NCBI RefSeq assembly: GCF_000315625.1
Contig: NW_005434670.1
Coordinates: 342,606 to 406,605, forward strand
Source: Guillardia theta CCMP2712
Taxonomy: Eukaryota > Cryptophyceae > Pyrenomonadales > Geminigeraceae
DNA: 64,000 nt
Direction of reading: 5' to 3'
Shown: in pieces, positions 44,716 to 54,583 of the stretch
Layout: each line of letters opens with the position of its first letter
Numbering within the stretch: position 1 is the stretch's first letter
The notes under the pieces: model-generated
The model's database searches: none
What the model was told of the DNA's origin: nothing
What the model saw: only the letters and a program-made list of their open reading frames with translations
Made by a program: the position numbers and the translations under genes

Positions 44716-44845
44716 GGGTTTGGTTCTCGCCGCAGGCTGTCCGATCTTTTCTCTTCTCGCCGTTTGGCCAGTGCGACAGTGTCAGTGTCCTCGTACCCGG
44801 GCCCCCCCGGTACTTATTTTTAACTTAACTTTGACGGTAAAGGTC
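44716..44845 (+). mobile_element. Second copy of the unit-2 insertion family
   Basis: Shares with 10665-10784, in the same order, GTTTGGTTCTCGC, CTTTTCTCTTCTCGCCGTTTG, GTGCGACAGTGTCAG, TCCTCGTAC and the end motif ACTTAACTTTGA (44823-44834). Here the end continues CGGTAAAGG in place of GTAAAG. It is diverged, with GCCCGGGCCCCCCCGG-type sequence inserted before the end motif. Confidence 0.75.
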
Positions 44846-45499
44846 AAGCCGCTCTTCGACCGTCCCCCCAGGCTCCCGGTCCTGATGTCCGGCCGCCGGG
44901 CCGCCGCCGGGGCCTCAGCGGCCTAGCCTGACCGACCGAAGTTCCGATTCGTCCGGACGGGAGTCCCGGGCCCGGATGCCAGCCTCCCCGGTCCCCCGGG
45001 AGCGGCCGCGGTTGCACGGCCCGGCCCGGCCCGGCCTGCGGCGCGGCACTGACCGACAGTGTTAGTATCGGCCCTCGGCTCGGATGATCAAGTCAACCGG
45101 GCCCCCCGGAATTCAGGCTAGGAAAACTTCGGAAACTAGTAATTTCTTATTCAACGTCGGACTAGATTTCTTATTGACAGGCCCTGAGCATTGAAACAAA
45201 GGAGCCTGGGGGAGGATAAAGCCTACAAACTTGAAACCTGCCTCAATGAAATACTAGAAAACGAAGGAGGCAGCGGCGAAAAGTAGTGCCGGCGAGAGGC
45301 TCATCGGAAGTTTAGCTAGTAAACTGTCGTTTAGCTGTTATCATTAGCTGATAAACTTGGTGAACTGGACTACTGACTACCCCCCCCCCCTCTCGGAGGC
45401 TCTTCCCCTCACATGACAGGACGAGGGACCCGTACTCCTCTATCGGCAGTAACTTGATCTAAAACGGGAACGAAAGAATCAGACTCTCATTAACGCCGC

Positions 45500-45671
45500 C
45501 ATGTTTGCTGTCCTTCACGAAACCTTCGGTCACATGCTGGGCAACTGGAAGGAAGAGGTGAGCTACAAAGCGCAAGACTATTGTGTCTAGATCCTGCAGT
45601 TCCTCTTGAAGTCACGTGCTTCAAGTTCATCTTTCACATCGAGTTGCCCTGAACTTCACGTCGCTACCTAA
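45500..45671 (+). CDS. Possible 42-residue two-exon peptide gene
   Basis: ATG in good context (GCCGCCATGT) opens MFAVLHETFGHMLGNWKEE, which ends at donor GTGAGC (45557). The acceptor at 45600 gives, in phase 0, FLLKSRASSSSFTSSCPELH and stop at 45671. No homologue comes to mind. It could instead be exon 1 of a longer gene whose later exons I cannot see. Confidence 0.25.
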
Positions 45672-46143
45672 TACGTGTATTGCGGCTTCCGGGTCCTGCG
45701 AGGCAAGAGGACCGTAACTGATGCACCGTGATATCATCATCACAGAGTTGTCACTCTAACTCTCTCTGTTGTGCGTTTATTGCTGCCTGCCATGTGTGAA
45801 TGTTTGATTTGACGTGACATCAATAACCTGGCACCATGATTTTTCCTGAATGCGATGCAATCGTATGAGGAGAACTTGAATGCATGTATTACACTTTTGA
45901 ACTTAACCGATGTATCGAAATCAGATCAACAATGGAAAGGATACTATGTTTAATCAACGCAAGATTATCGTGAAGGTTGACACTATCACTAAGTAACTTA
46001 TCAATTGGAATCTTGCCGTTATCTGACTCATCGAAAGGGCCGAAGGCGTCAACAGCATCGGGGAGTTTGAGAGCTAGATGGCAGACTTCATTTCACGTTT
46101 GTCCGGCTGATAGTAAAGATAGTGCAATGACCATCAGCATTGT

Positions 46144-47376
46144 CTATAGAATTCGACTACCCATGGCAGAGTCTATCAAGGCCAAAGCCATCTCAACAGT
46201 CTCCTTGTTCTCTGACTCGCTGCCCAACCCAGGATTTACTTCCACCTGCTACAGCGTCACAAGGACGAATGAATCAGCTACTGTACCATGTCAAGTGATC
46301 CAAGTTGTCCCGTGCCTGAGACGGCTTCGACTAGATAATGGGCCTCACGAAAAGTAAGGCCTCCTCGCACTGCTGTGCCAGTGCTTGGTGCATGTAAGGG
46401 ATCGACAGCATCTGTTGTGACATTAGAAAAGAGACAGAGAAATGAATCCATGAGAGAGCAAAGATTTCTCCAGACCAATGTCGTAGCTGCAATGCAACGG
46501 TCGGCCATAAAGTTGATCAAAAGTTCGTTCCATTACACCAGCGATTCCTGAAACCGTCATTAGCAACAGCACCTGGTTAAAATCGAATAGATTCGATGGC
46601 TCACCATATCTGTCTACATGTTGCATCGTGAAGCAAGTTATACCAAGATCCTTCAAAATTTTCCTTTCGGCTAGGCTCCTCAGATGAAAAAAACTGGAGA
46701 CATGGGTGATACCTGGATCGACGTCTCGGAGACCGATGTATACTAATTGTGCAGGGTGCAGCGGTGGAGTGCTTTCAAGCCAATCCCATCCAGGAAATAG
46801 CGTTGGTTCAACGAGTCTTGTCAGGAACGCAACTGGCATACCATGCATATTGCCCGACGTGCTCAGCTCGGGAGTGTTAATGTCTGCATGTGCATCCACC
46901 CAGATTACTCCCGTATTTGGACGGGCCTTCAAGATCCCTGCGACCGTTCCTGCTCCGATGCTGTGATCTCCACCCAAAGTAAGAGCAAAATTCCCTTCAC
47001 TTGCAGCATAAAAAGTGAGCTCATGCACAGCTTGGCACACTTTTCCAACATTGTAACAATTCTTGGTCTTTCCGGACAACAGCGAGTCCGGCTTCGGATC
47101 ATTCTCATGTGGAGGATCGATGGCAATGTCACCGTTATCGCGTACTGTCCAACCCAACTCCTCGAGCTCTCCTCTCAATCCAAATTTTCGAAGCATTTGG
47201 GGACCATAATCAGTACCATGATTTGGCTGCCCATAGACCATTGGCACCCCAAAGACTGAGCATGTCTTAGGGGACTTGAGGAATGAAGGAAATGGAATAT
47301 CTGCTGGATGAACTTGACGAAAGACCCTTTGAGTGTAAGACCTCGACGATGGACTGTTGATCAAATACTTCTTCAT
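46144..47376 (-). CDS. Arginase
   Basis: Hydrolyses L-arginine to ornithine and urea. Three exons, 47376-46476, 46411-46287 and 46245-46144, join in phase and give 375 residues. Manganese-binding motifs are all present: GGDHSIGAG, DAHADINTP, HGMPVAFL and, across the first intron, CSYDIDAVDPLHAPSTGT. GGLTFREAHYLVEAV and LDMVEVNPGLG complete the fold. YGQPNHGTDYGPQMLRKFGL near the N-terminus is the usual substrate-side loop. The N-terminal 40 residues (KKYLINSPSSRSYTQRVFRQ) are Ser/Arg-rich with few acidic residues, consistent with a mitochondrial presequence, but that is inference. Introns are 64 and 41 nt. The SYDIDAVDP wording is that of arginase proper and not agmatinase. Confidence 0.93.
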
Positions 47377-47876
47377 CTAGTAAGCAAACATCATTCATTC
47401 GTGCTTATTTGCATGACATGTCTTCACCTTGCTAGGATTGCAAAAGTACACCATGTTCTGACATGCTTTTGTATGATAAACATTCTTCATCCTGGGGAAA
47501 TTTATCAGTAGATGTTATTATGAATCTTTGGGTGAACTTGACAATCAAGAAGAAAAGTCGAAACGAATTCGACAAGGGAAAATGTGACAGTGGCAAGAGC
47601 AAGTAGTATCGTGTTTCGATAGCTCATATCTCCATCATGTTTACATAGCTCATAGTAGAATCATGTTTACATAGCTCATATCCCAGGGATCATCCTAAGC
47701 GACACACACGAGATTCAGCTCCTCTCCCTCATCATCATTTTTCAGCGCTGTTGCAGAGTTTGTTTGCAGGCACTTGAACTCTGAGGCGTGCTAAGTCCGA
47801 CTGTCTCTAGTCGGCCGCGCGGCCCGGGGGCTGGCCCGGGGCCCGGGGGCGATGGCCCGCGCATCAGGAGTGAGAA
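47377..47876. other. Intergenic between arginase and the ABCF gene
   Basis: About 500 bp without a gene. It has a short direct repeat (AGCTCATATC/ATGTTTACATAGCTCATA at 47619-47690). It ends in a GC island (GGCCCGGGGGCTGGCCCGGG, about 47815-47850) directly before the ABCF start codon. Confidence 0.6.
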
Positions 47877-50800
47877 ATGCGATGGAGGGTTGGATCGCTG
47901 GCAGCTGTCATGGTGGCGTCGAGCCTCGTAGGCGAAGCGACTTGGGAGAGAGAGTCGAGCAGACGAGCAGCCCCATCATGCGCGGTCTCCTTCAACTCGA
48001 TCCTCTGCTCCAGGGTCTCACTTGGCTCCCTCAAGCTTCGAGGTGGCGGAGGCGGGGCACGAGAAGTCAAGACGAAGGCTACCAAGAAGAAGAAGCAAAA
48101 GGAAGAGGAACAGCCCGTCATGCAGACCAAGGCGAGTGCTGTGGATGGCTTATCCCGCGCACAGAAAAGAGCAGCCAAGGAGGCTGCGAAGGAGCAAAGA
48201 CGAACCGGCTTGACACGAAACCAGAGGTATGTGAGCTACAACGCCCTTTGATACTATGATGGATCTCATTCTTTCTACAGAGAAGATAGTGAAAGCGATG
48301 GCAATGACCCGATCCGCAAGTTGCAAGAGCTCAAAGACAAGAGAAAGGTGAACAAACTGAAGGCACAAGCTTCTTTCGATGGCTTCCTGGAAGCAGAACC
48401 CCCTCAACCAGATGACAAGAGAAAGAAAGCAACTCAGATTGACGATCAAGATGCAGGCAAGGCAAGAATGTCCCATCAACATATCAAATCGCAATCCTGC
48501 TCGGCTGGGAAGGAAGGAGACAATCGCGGTAAAACTGGTTTGCAAGGAGGGGATCGACAAGTAGGGCAGTTGTTGGAGGGTTGTCAGTTGGAGGAATGGA
48601 AATCTACTTTTGCCAAGGAGAAGATAACGTATGAGACTCTGTTTGACCTCAACAACCAAGATCTCGTCGATCTCGGCCTGGCGTTGGGCGAGAGGAAGCG
48701 GCTCCTCAAGGCCATCAGCCAAGCAAAAAGCAGCTCGGCAACGCCAGAAACAGAGCAGGGCTTAATGGCAGCGTCACAGGAGGGGAAGGGATCTGAGATT
48801 AAAACAAATCCGAAAACCATGGGACAGAACCGTCAGATGCGAGGTGACGTGGATGAGGAACACAGTCAACCGCCTGATGTAGAGGACTGTCAAAATCTTC
48901 TCGCCGATGTGAGGCTGGGAGGAGAGAGAGATGAAGGTAAGGGAGGGAAGGCTCTGCTCGCCGCTTACTATGAGCCTGACGTCGATGAAGAGATAAAAGG
49001 TAGGAAGCGGCAGGAGCGCAGGAAGAAACCAGAGGCGGAGAAAAACCTGAAGGCTGGTGAGCATTACAGCGCTTTGGAGTGCTGGGTATCCTTGTGACCC
49101 TCAAGTCAGAAGTTGCAGATGGAAGAGAAGAAAAAGTTGAGAGAAGACTTGCTGATGACCTGCTGGACTCCCTCGTAAGCTCGCGGTTGATACTCGCGCT
49201 TGTCATGTTTTCATGCTCCCAGGCAAAGAAGCAAACAGAAGTTGAAGAAGGTGAAGAAGAGGAGGAGGAGGAGGAAGAAGGCAAAGACTTATGTGAAGCA
49301 AGGTAAGGAGGAGGGAGAGAAGAAATTGAAGTGAAAACCTTTCAGTCCTGTGATCGGAGGAGCGATGCAACTTGAAAATTTCGCATTGACGCAGCGGGGA
49401 TCGAGCGTAGAAGGAGGAACAGAGAGCATGAGCAAGGACATCAGTGTCTCTGGTTTTTCGATCAGCGTTGGAGGAAAAATTTTGCTGGAGGATGCAGAGC
49501 TTCTGATATCTGCGGGAAACCGATACGGTCTGGTGGGTCCCAACGGGCAAGGCAAGTCGACGCTCCTCATGCACATCGCCAAGAAAGCGATCGCGATCCC
49601 CCGGCACATCGACATCCTGATGGTGGAGCAGGAGATCTCAGCGAGCAGCAAGACTCCCCTACAGCTTGTGCTCGAGGCCGATGTCCAGCGGGATGTGCTG
49701 CTGCGAGAGCGAGACCAGCTGGAAAAGCAGCTGGCGAGGAGCTTCGACATGAAGAAGCAAGAGAGGCTGCAGGAGGTCTACTCCAACCTCAACGCCATGC
49801 GCGCTGACGCCGCTGAGAGCGCTGCGAGACGCATCCTGCTGGGATTGGGATTCCCCATGGCGTGGCACGAGAGACCATCGTCCTCCTTCTCTGGGGGTTG
49901 GAGGATGAGAATCTCCCTCGCCCGCGCCCTCTTCATCCGCCCAACTCTTCTCCTCCTCGACGAGCCGACGAATCACCTTGACCTCAATGCGGTGCTTTGG
50001 CTGGACGACTACTTGAGAGGATGGGAAAAGACTCTCATCGTGGTCTCACATGACGTGGAGTTCCTCAACTCCGTCTGCACTCACACCATCCACCTGCACG
50101 AGCGCAAGCTCTACTACTACCGAGGAGGATACGACTCTTTCCGCTCGCAATTCGAAGCCAAGCAGACGGAGAGAACGCGAGCGTGGGAGAAGCAGCAAAA
50201 GACTCTCCGAGCCCTCAAGGCGTCTGGCAAGAGCAGAGCGCAGGCCGCGGAGACTCTGGCTAAGAAGGGGGGGAAGGGAGCTGAGAAAAGCAAGAAGGGG
50301 GGCAAGGGAGGCAAGGAAGAGGAGCAGAAGCAACCTGTGATCCTCTCGAAGCCCAAGGAGTATGAAGTTCGATTCCACCTCCCCGAGCCTCCCGAGCTCT
50401 CCCCTCCCTATCTGCAGCTCTGCGACGTGAGCTTCTCCTACGAGCAAGGGCCTCACGTCCTCACCAACGTCAACCTCGGCCTCTGGCCCGACTCTCGCGT
50501 CGCAATCGTCGGGGCCAACGGCTGCGGAAAGTCGACGCTGCTTCGGCTCATGCTGGGTGAGCTGACCCCCAGTAAGGGGGAGGTGAGGCAGAACCCGAAG
50601 CTGCGAGTCGGGAGGTACAGCCAGCACTTCGTGGACGTGCTGCCGCTGGAGCAGACGGCAGTGGAGCATCTACAGGCGCTGGCAGCATCGCACGGGAACT
50701 CGATGCTAGAGGGAGTTCAAAAGTGCCGGCAGCAGCTGGGGCGATACGGGCTTGAGAGCAGAGCACACGTGATCGGGCTGAAGCATCTGTCCGGGGGTCA

Positions 50801-51434
50801 GAAGGCTCGAGTCGTGCTCGCCTCCCTCGCGGCGTCTGTGCCGCACGTGCTGCTATTGGACGAGCCGACAAACCACCTGGACATCGAGAGCATTGAGGCG
50901 CTGGGAGATGCGCTGCTGGACTTCAAGGTGAGACAGCTGAAGACAGACGGGGAGGCGAAGAGAGCGGAAGAGATAAGGATAGAGGAGGGCGGAGGGATTA
51001 GAGGAGGGCAGAGGGATCAGAGGAGGGCGGAGGGATCAGAGGAGGGCGGAGGGATCAGAGGAGGGCGGAGGGATCAGAGGAGGCTGCTAACGAGGTCTCA
51101 GGGGGCAGTAGTGCTCGTCAGTCATGATGCGCGGCTGATCCGTCGAGCCATCAGCAGCAGCAGCAAGGGAGAGATCTGGGTGGTGGGAGACGGGAAAGTG
51201 ACGCCTTTCCTCGGGGACATGGACGACTACCAGCAGTTGGTGCTGACGCAGATGGAGAAGATGATGGAGGGATGCGATACCAGGTGAGCCGAAGAGACTG
51301 AGAGGTCACGTGACTTGCAGCGGCAGGGGCATGAAGCTGCAGGCAGTCGAGGGAGCGACTACGACAGAAGCGCTTCCAAGCAAGAAGGGAAGGATGAGAG
51401 CAGTCTCCAATAGCAAAAGACAAGATGAAGAAGC

Positions 51435-51515
<81 letters not shown>

Positions 51516-51546
51516 AAAGGAGGGGGAGGGGGAGGGGGAGGGGTAG
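47877..51546 (+). CDS. ABCF-type ATPase with signal peptide and SAM domain
   Basis: Seven exons join in phase: 47877-48226, 48281-49056, 49119-49174, 49223-49302, 49346-50927, 51102-51283 and 51321-51546, giving 1083 residues. It starts with a signal-peptide-like segment (MRWRVGSLAAVMVASSLVGE) and a transit-like Ser/Arg stretch. A Lys/Glu-rich part follows, then a SAM domain at ~212-262 (LLEGCQLEEWKSTFAKEKIT, LFDLNNQDLVDLGLALGERK) and an acidic run. Two ABC modules follow: first GPNGQGKST, SSFSGGWRMR, LLLLDEPTNHLDL; second GANGCGKST, HLSGGQKARV, VLLLDEPTNHLDI. There are no membrane spans, as in GCN20/ABCF ribosome-associated ATPases. The C-terminus is poly-(DE). Signal peptide plus ABCF suggests the plastid or periplastid compartment. 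An alternative frame from 47852 gives no signal peptide and does not join. Confidence 0.85.
50928..51101 (+). repeat. Intron with 19-bp-type minisatellite in the ABCF gene
   Basis: The 174-nt intron (GTGAGA to CTCAG) contains tandem GGAGGGCGGAGGGATCAGA-type repeats. It is a multiple of three and has no stop in frame, so it reads through as Gly/Arg/Glu-rich sequence. It would interrupt the second ABC module between LLDFK and GAVVLVSHD, so it is taken as intron. Confidence 0.8.
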
Positions 51547-51611
51547 GAGGAAGACTGAAAGTTTTTGGCGGGCGAGGGATGGAAGGCCAGATAAGAAAAG
51601 GATATGGAGCA

Positions 51612-54300
51612 TCAGGCGTGAGGAGGCGTCCGTGGCACCTTGAATCTTCCCTCGAAAGCTGTCCTCAACTCCTCGACTGAGATGCTCTGGGATGATAGTC
51701 AGGGGGAGGTGGTTGAGGTGGAGATATACCTGCAGGGAAGGGTTCTTCTCTCTCGCTCGCTGCTGAATCTTATCAAGATTGTCCTGCGTTGGTGTCCTGA
51801 TCCTCCTCGCTCCTCGCTCCTCCAACTCCTTCTTTTCCGAAGTCTCTTCCAGCTGCGTAACATCTCACAGAGAGCTCCTGAACGCACAAGCAGCTTCCCC
51901 TCCATCACCTGCTGGTCCTTCCAGCTGCGTTGCGTCGCTTCCTTCTCCTCGAGCACGCTTTCTTGCTCCTCCTCCAGCTGAGCAGAGGAAGAAGAGGCTG
52001 GGGCAGCACCCCCTGCCCTGCTCGGCAGCTCAGCCTCAACAGCACCCCCTGCCCTGCTCGGCTGCTCAGCCTCAACAGCATGCAGTTGCAAGGCAGCCGT
52101 TGACTTGCGGAAACGTAGGTAGAGAAACTCAGCTCCCTCCCCCTCGTTACTCGCAGGCAAGATATCCTCTACATCCTCTCTCGTCTCTGCGAAAAGAAAG
52201 GGTCTTGCTTGCTCCTGGCCCTCGCCTTCCTCCTCCGACTCCTCGGACTCGAGCTCCTGCTCCTCAGCGGCTTGTGTGACTTCGTCGCGACGGAGGTGCA
52301 GGAGGATCATCTGGATCTGCGAGGACAGTCTCAGGTAGCCTTGTGCGCGATTCAGCTCCACGAGTGCGAGGAGAATCTCTAGGAGCCCCATCGTCTCTGC
52401 CGCCTCGAGGAACGACTTGTCCTTAAGGGACGCGTAGAGGACTCCATGCACGCACTCCCGCACTGCCGGGTCATCATGCTCAAGCAGGTCGACGAGGATG
52501 GGCAAGACAAACTTGCGACGGAGAGCAAGAGAGGCTCGTCCTTGCGGGGTCTGCGATAGGTTCAGCAAGAACCCGCAGGCGTAGCGGGCAAGCGAGTCTG
52601 AAAGCTTGTCGGGGTGGAGGAGGAGGTTGAGGCACCAGTCCATCATCTTTCTCCTCTCTGCCTCTTCTCGCACGATTCTCCTTCTCGAGCACTTCTGCGT
52701 GAAGCCCAGCAGGTGCAGCATTGTACGGCCTTGGTTAGAAGAATCTTGAAGTGCTGCCAATACCAGCTGCACTCCAGCTGCCCCCATCCCCAGCAGGTAG
52801 GATCGTCCAGCTGAGAATGACGCGAGGGTGTCCAGAAACCTTGCGGTCTGCTGGCGCAGCGACGCCTCAGACGAGCACAAGCAGCTCTCGAGCGTCCGTG
52901 TCCCCTCCTGCAGCCCCAGCAGGTCCCCCTGCACGTACTCCAGCACCACCTCCCGCTGCTGCCCCCTGGTCCTGCGCCAGCAGCGCGTCAGCAGCCCGTG
53001 ACACAAGAGGAGCAGACCTGCGAGTGACGCGCCATCGCAGCGCCTGCAGCAGCCGAGCCTTCAAGGCCTCCTGTCTCCCTGCCAGCATCGCCCTCATTCC
53101 CTGCAGGCTCAAAGGAAAATCTCTAGCGCCATCGATTCGCAAGAGAGCAGCGGCTCTCCTCTCTCGCTCTGCTTCTTGTCCACCTCGATCCTCCGCTTCT
53201 TGTCTGCCTCCTGCGGGATCCTCCTCCTCAAAGTCCGACTGGAGCGCCAGTGAGATCAGGTTTAGCAGGTCTCGCAACGCGCTCTCCTGCATTGCAGAGC
53301 CGCTGGTCGTCATCGCCTCGACACGCTGCCTCACCTGCAGCAGCAGCGATCGCATCCTCTCTACCACCCGCTGCTCCTGCCGCCCAGCAGGTCTACCAGA
53401 AGGTCCATCGGATGACACGCGATAGATCTGAGGCAAGAGCGGTGCGCGCAAGCTGTTCTTGAGGAAGGAGGCCAGAGAGGAGCGAGTGTTGTCAATCCAA
53501 GCTCGTTCAAAGTAGATCCCAAGCTCGCGCGACTGCCATGGCGCCTTCAGCACAGGAAGAGCGCAGACATGCGCATAGTTGAGCTCCGCGAGAGTGTCTC
53601 GCCCTCTTCCCTCCACGTACAGCTGCAGGGCCGATAACGGGTCTTGGCTCCCAGCATGGAAACTACTTCTCCTTGCTTTCTGCGCTTGGAGGTGTTGAGC
53701 TGCGAAGTGAACGTGCAGATCTAGTTCAAGCTTGCGAGAAGAAATGTGTGACTTGACGAGTTGCTGTGGGATGCACTTCTCCCAGAAGTTCCAGAAGCGG
53801 TTGAACCCTCCATCATCGAAGTCCTGCAGCATCTTCCCCATCACTCGCTCTCTCCAGGCCGGACCGTTCTCCTCCAGCAGCAACGCATTCTCCTGCATCA
53901 AGGGTATCTCCTCTTGCAAGCTGCGTAGAGTTGCATGGAGACCATGAAAATGAAGGAAGCCCTCCACGAGCTGTCTTGTTGAGAGCGCTCCTTCATCTTC
54001 TCGCTCTGATGTCACTGGTGCCTTGTCAATTGCCTCATGCCCATACGGCTCCCTGCTATCCTCAGCTGCAAGCTCAGCTGTAGGCACCTCTCCTTCTTGC
54101 CCTCTTCTACTTTCTGTATCGGTGTGTTCGCGTTCTCGAGATTCATCGAAATGCTGCTCTCCACTTGTGTCGTCGTAGGAATCATGATCATCATGATCTC
54201 CTTGTCGATGTACTGGGTCGTTGTCAGTGTTTGCATCTGCATCGTCTGCATTGATTTCATCGTCTTGCTCCCTCTCCTCTCCCAAGTCGTCTTCGTACAT
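51612..54300 (-). CDS. ARMC9: ARMC9-like protein (LisH plus armadillo repeats)
   Basis: Starts at ATG 54300 (MYEDDLGEEREQDDEINADD) with ~85 acidic residues. A LisH motif follows (LSTRQLVEGFLHFHGLHATL), then the ARMC9 N-terminal block (GFNRFWNFWEKCIPQQLVKS, RKLELDLHVHFAAQHLQAQK, LPVLKAPWQSRELGIYFERA). The C-terminal half is armadillo-like (EYVQGDLLGLQEGTRTLESC, DSLARYACGFLLNLSQTPQG, VLPILVDLLEHDDPAVRECV). The frame change near 53.1 kb is solved by an intron from 53183 to about 53021, phase 1. A 56-nt intron joins SWKDQQ to LEETSEKKELEERGARR, and another joins NPSLQ to SISVEELRTAFEGRFK; stop at 51612. In animals ARMC9 is a basal-body/ciliary protein linked to Joubert syndrome, so a flagellum is implied. 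Tail-to-tail with the ABCF gene, 65 bp apart. Confidence 0.82.
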
Positions 54301-54583
54301 GGTGAAGCCGTTGAGAGAAAAAAATACACCGTAAAACCCCGAGGTCACCACAAACTGGGAGAAGGGGAGAGGGGAGTAGGGGAGGAACATGAGGAGGAGA
54401 TGGAAGGAGGGGAGGGGGAGAGGAGGGGAGGGGGAGAGGAGGGGGAGAGGAGGAGCAGTGGGACATGGGCTTGACTCAAGTTTTCGCTCTCTTCACAGGC
54501 TTCTCCTTGAACGTTGTTACATCGCTTTGCAGGTGGTAGTAGCCTTGGGGATACATGTGCGGAATAGTTCTTCACCGCCATGT

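Larger units (their letters stand above)
43280..46143. other. Long intergenic region with GC island, motif copy and AT-rich tract
   Basis: 43330-44090 is unremarkable and lacks supported coding. 44200-44400 is AT-rich with repeated TTTTAAAA words. 44515-45120 is the largest GC-rich island in the window, containing AACTTCGGAA words and the repeat-family body at 44716-44835. 45500-45556 (MFAVLHETFGHMLGNWKEE, then GTGAGC) looks like a first exon; splicing to 45601-45671 would give a 42-residue peptide, listed separately. Confidence 0.5.

Noticed and set aside
53006-53183. Frameshift or assembly error in the ARMC9 gene
   Set aside because: A GT-AG intron from 53183 to about 53021 joins the two frames in phase, so no error is needed.
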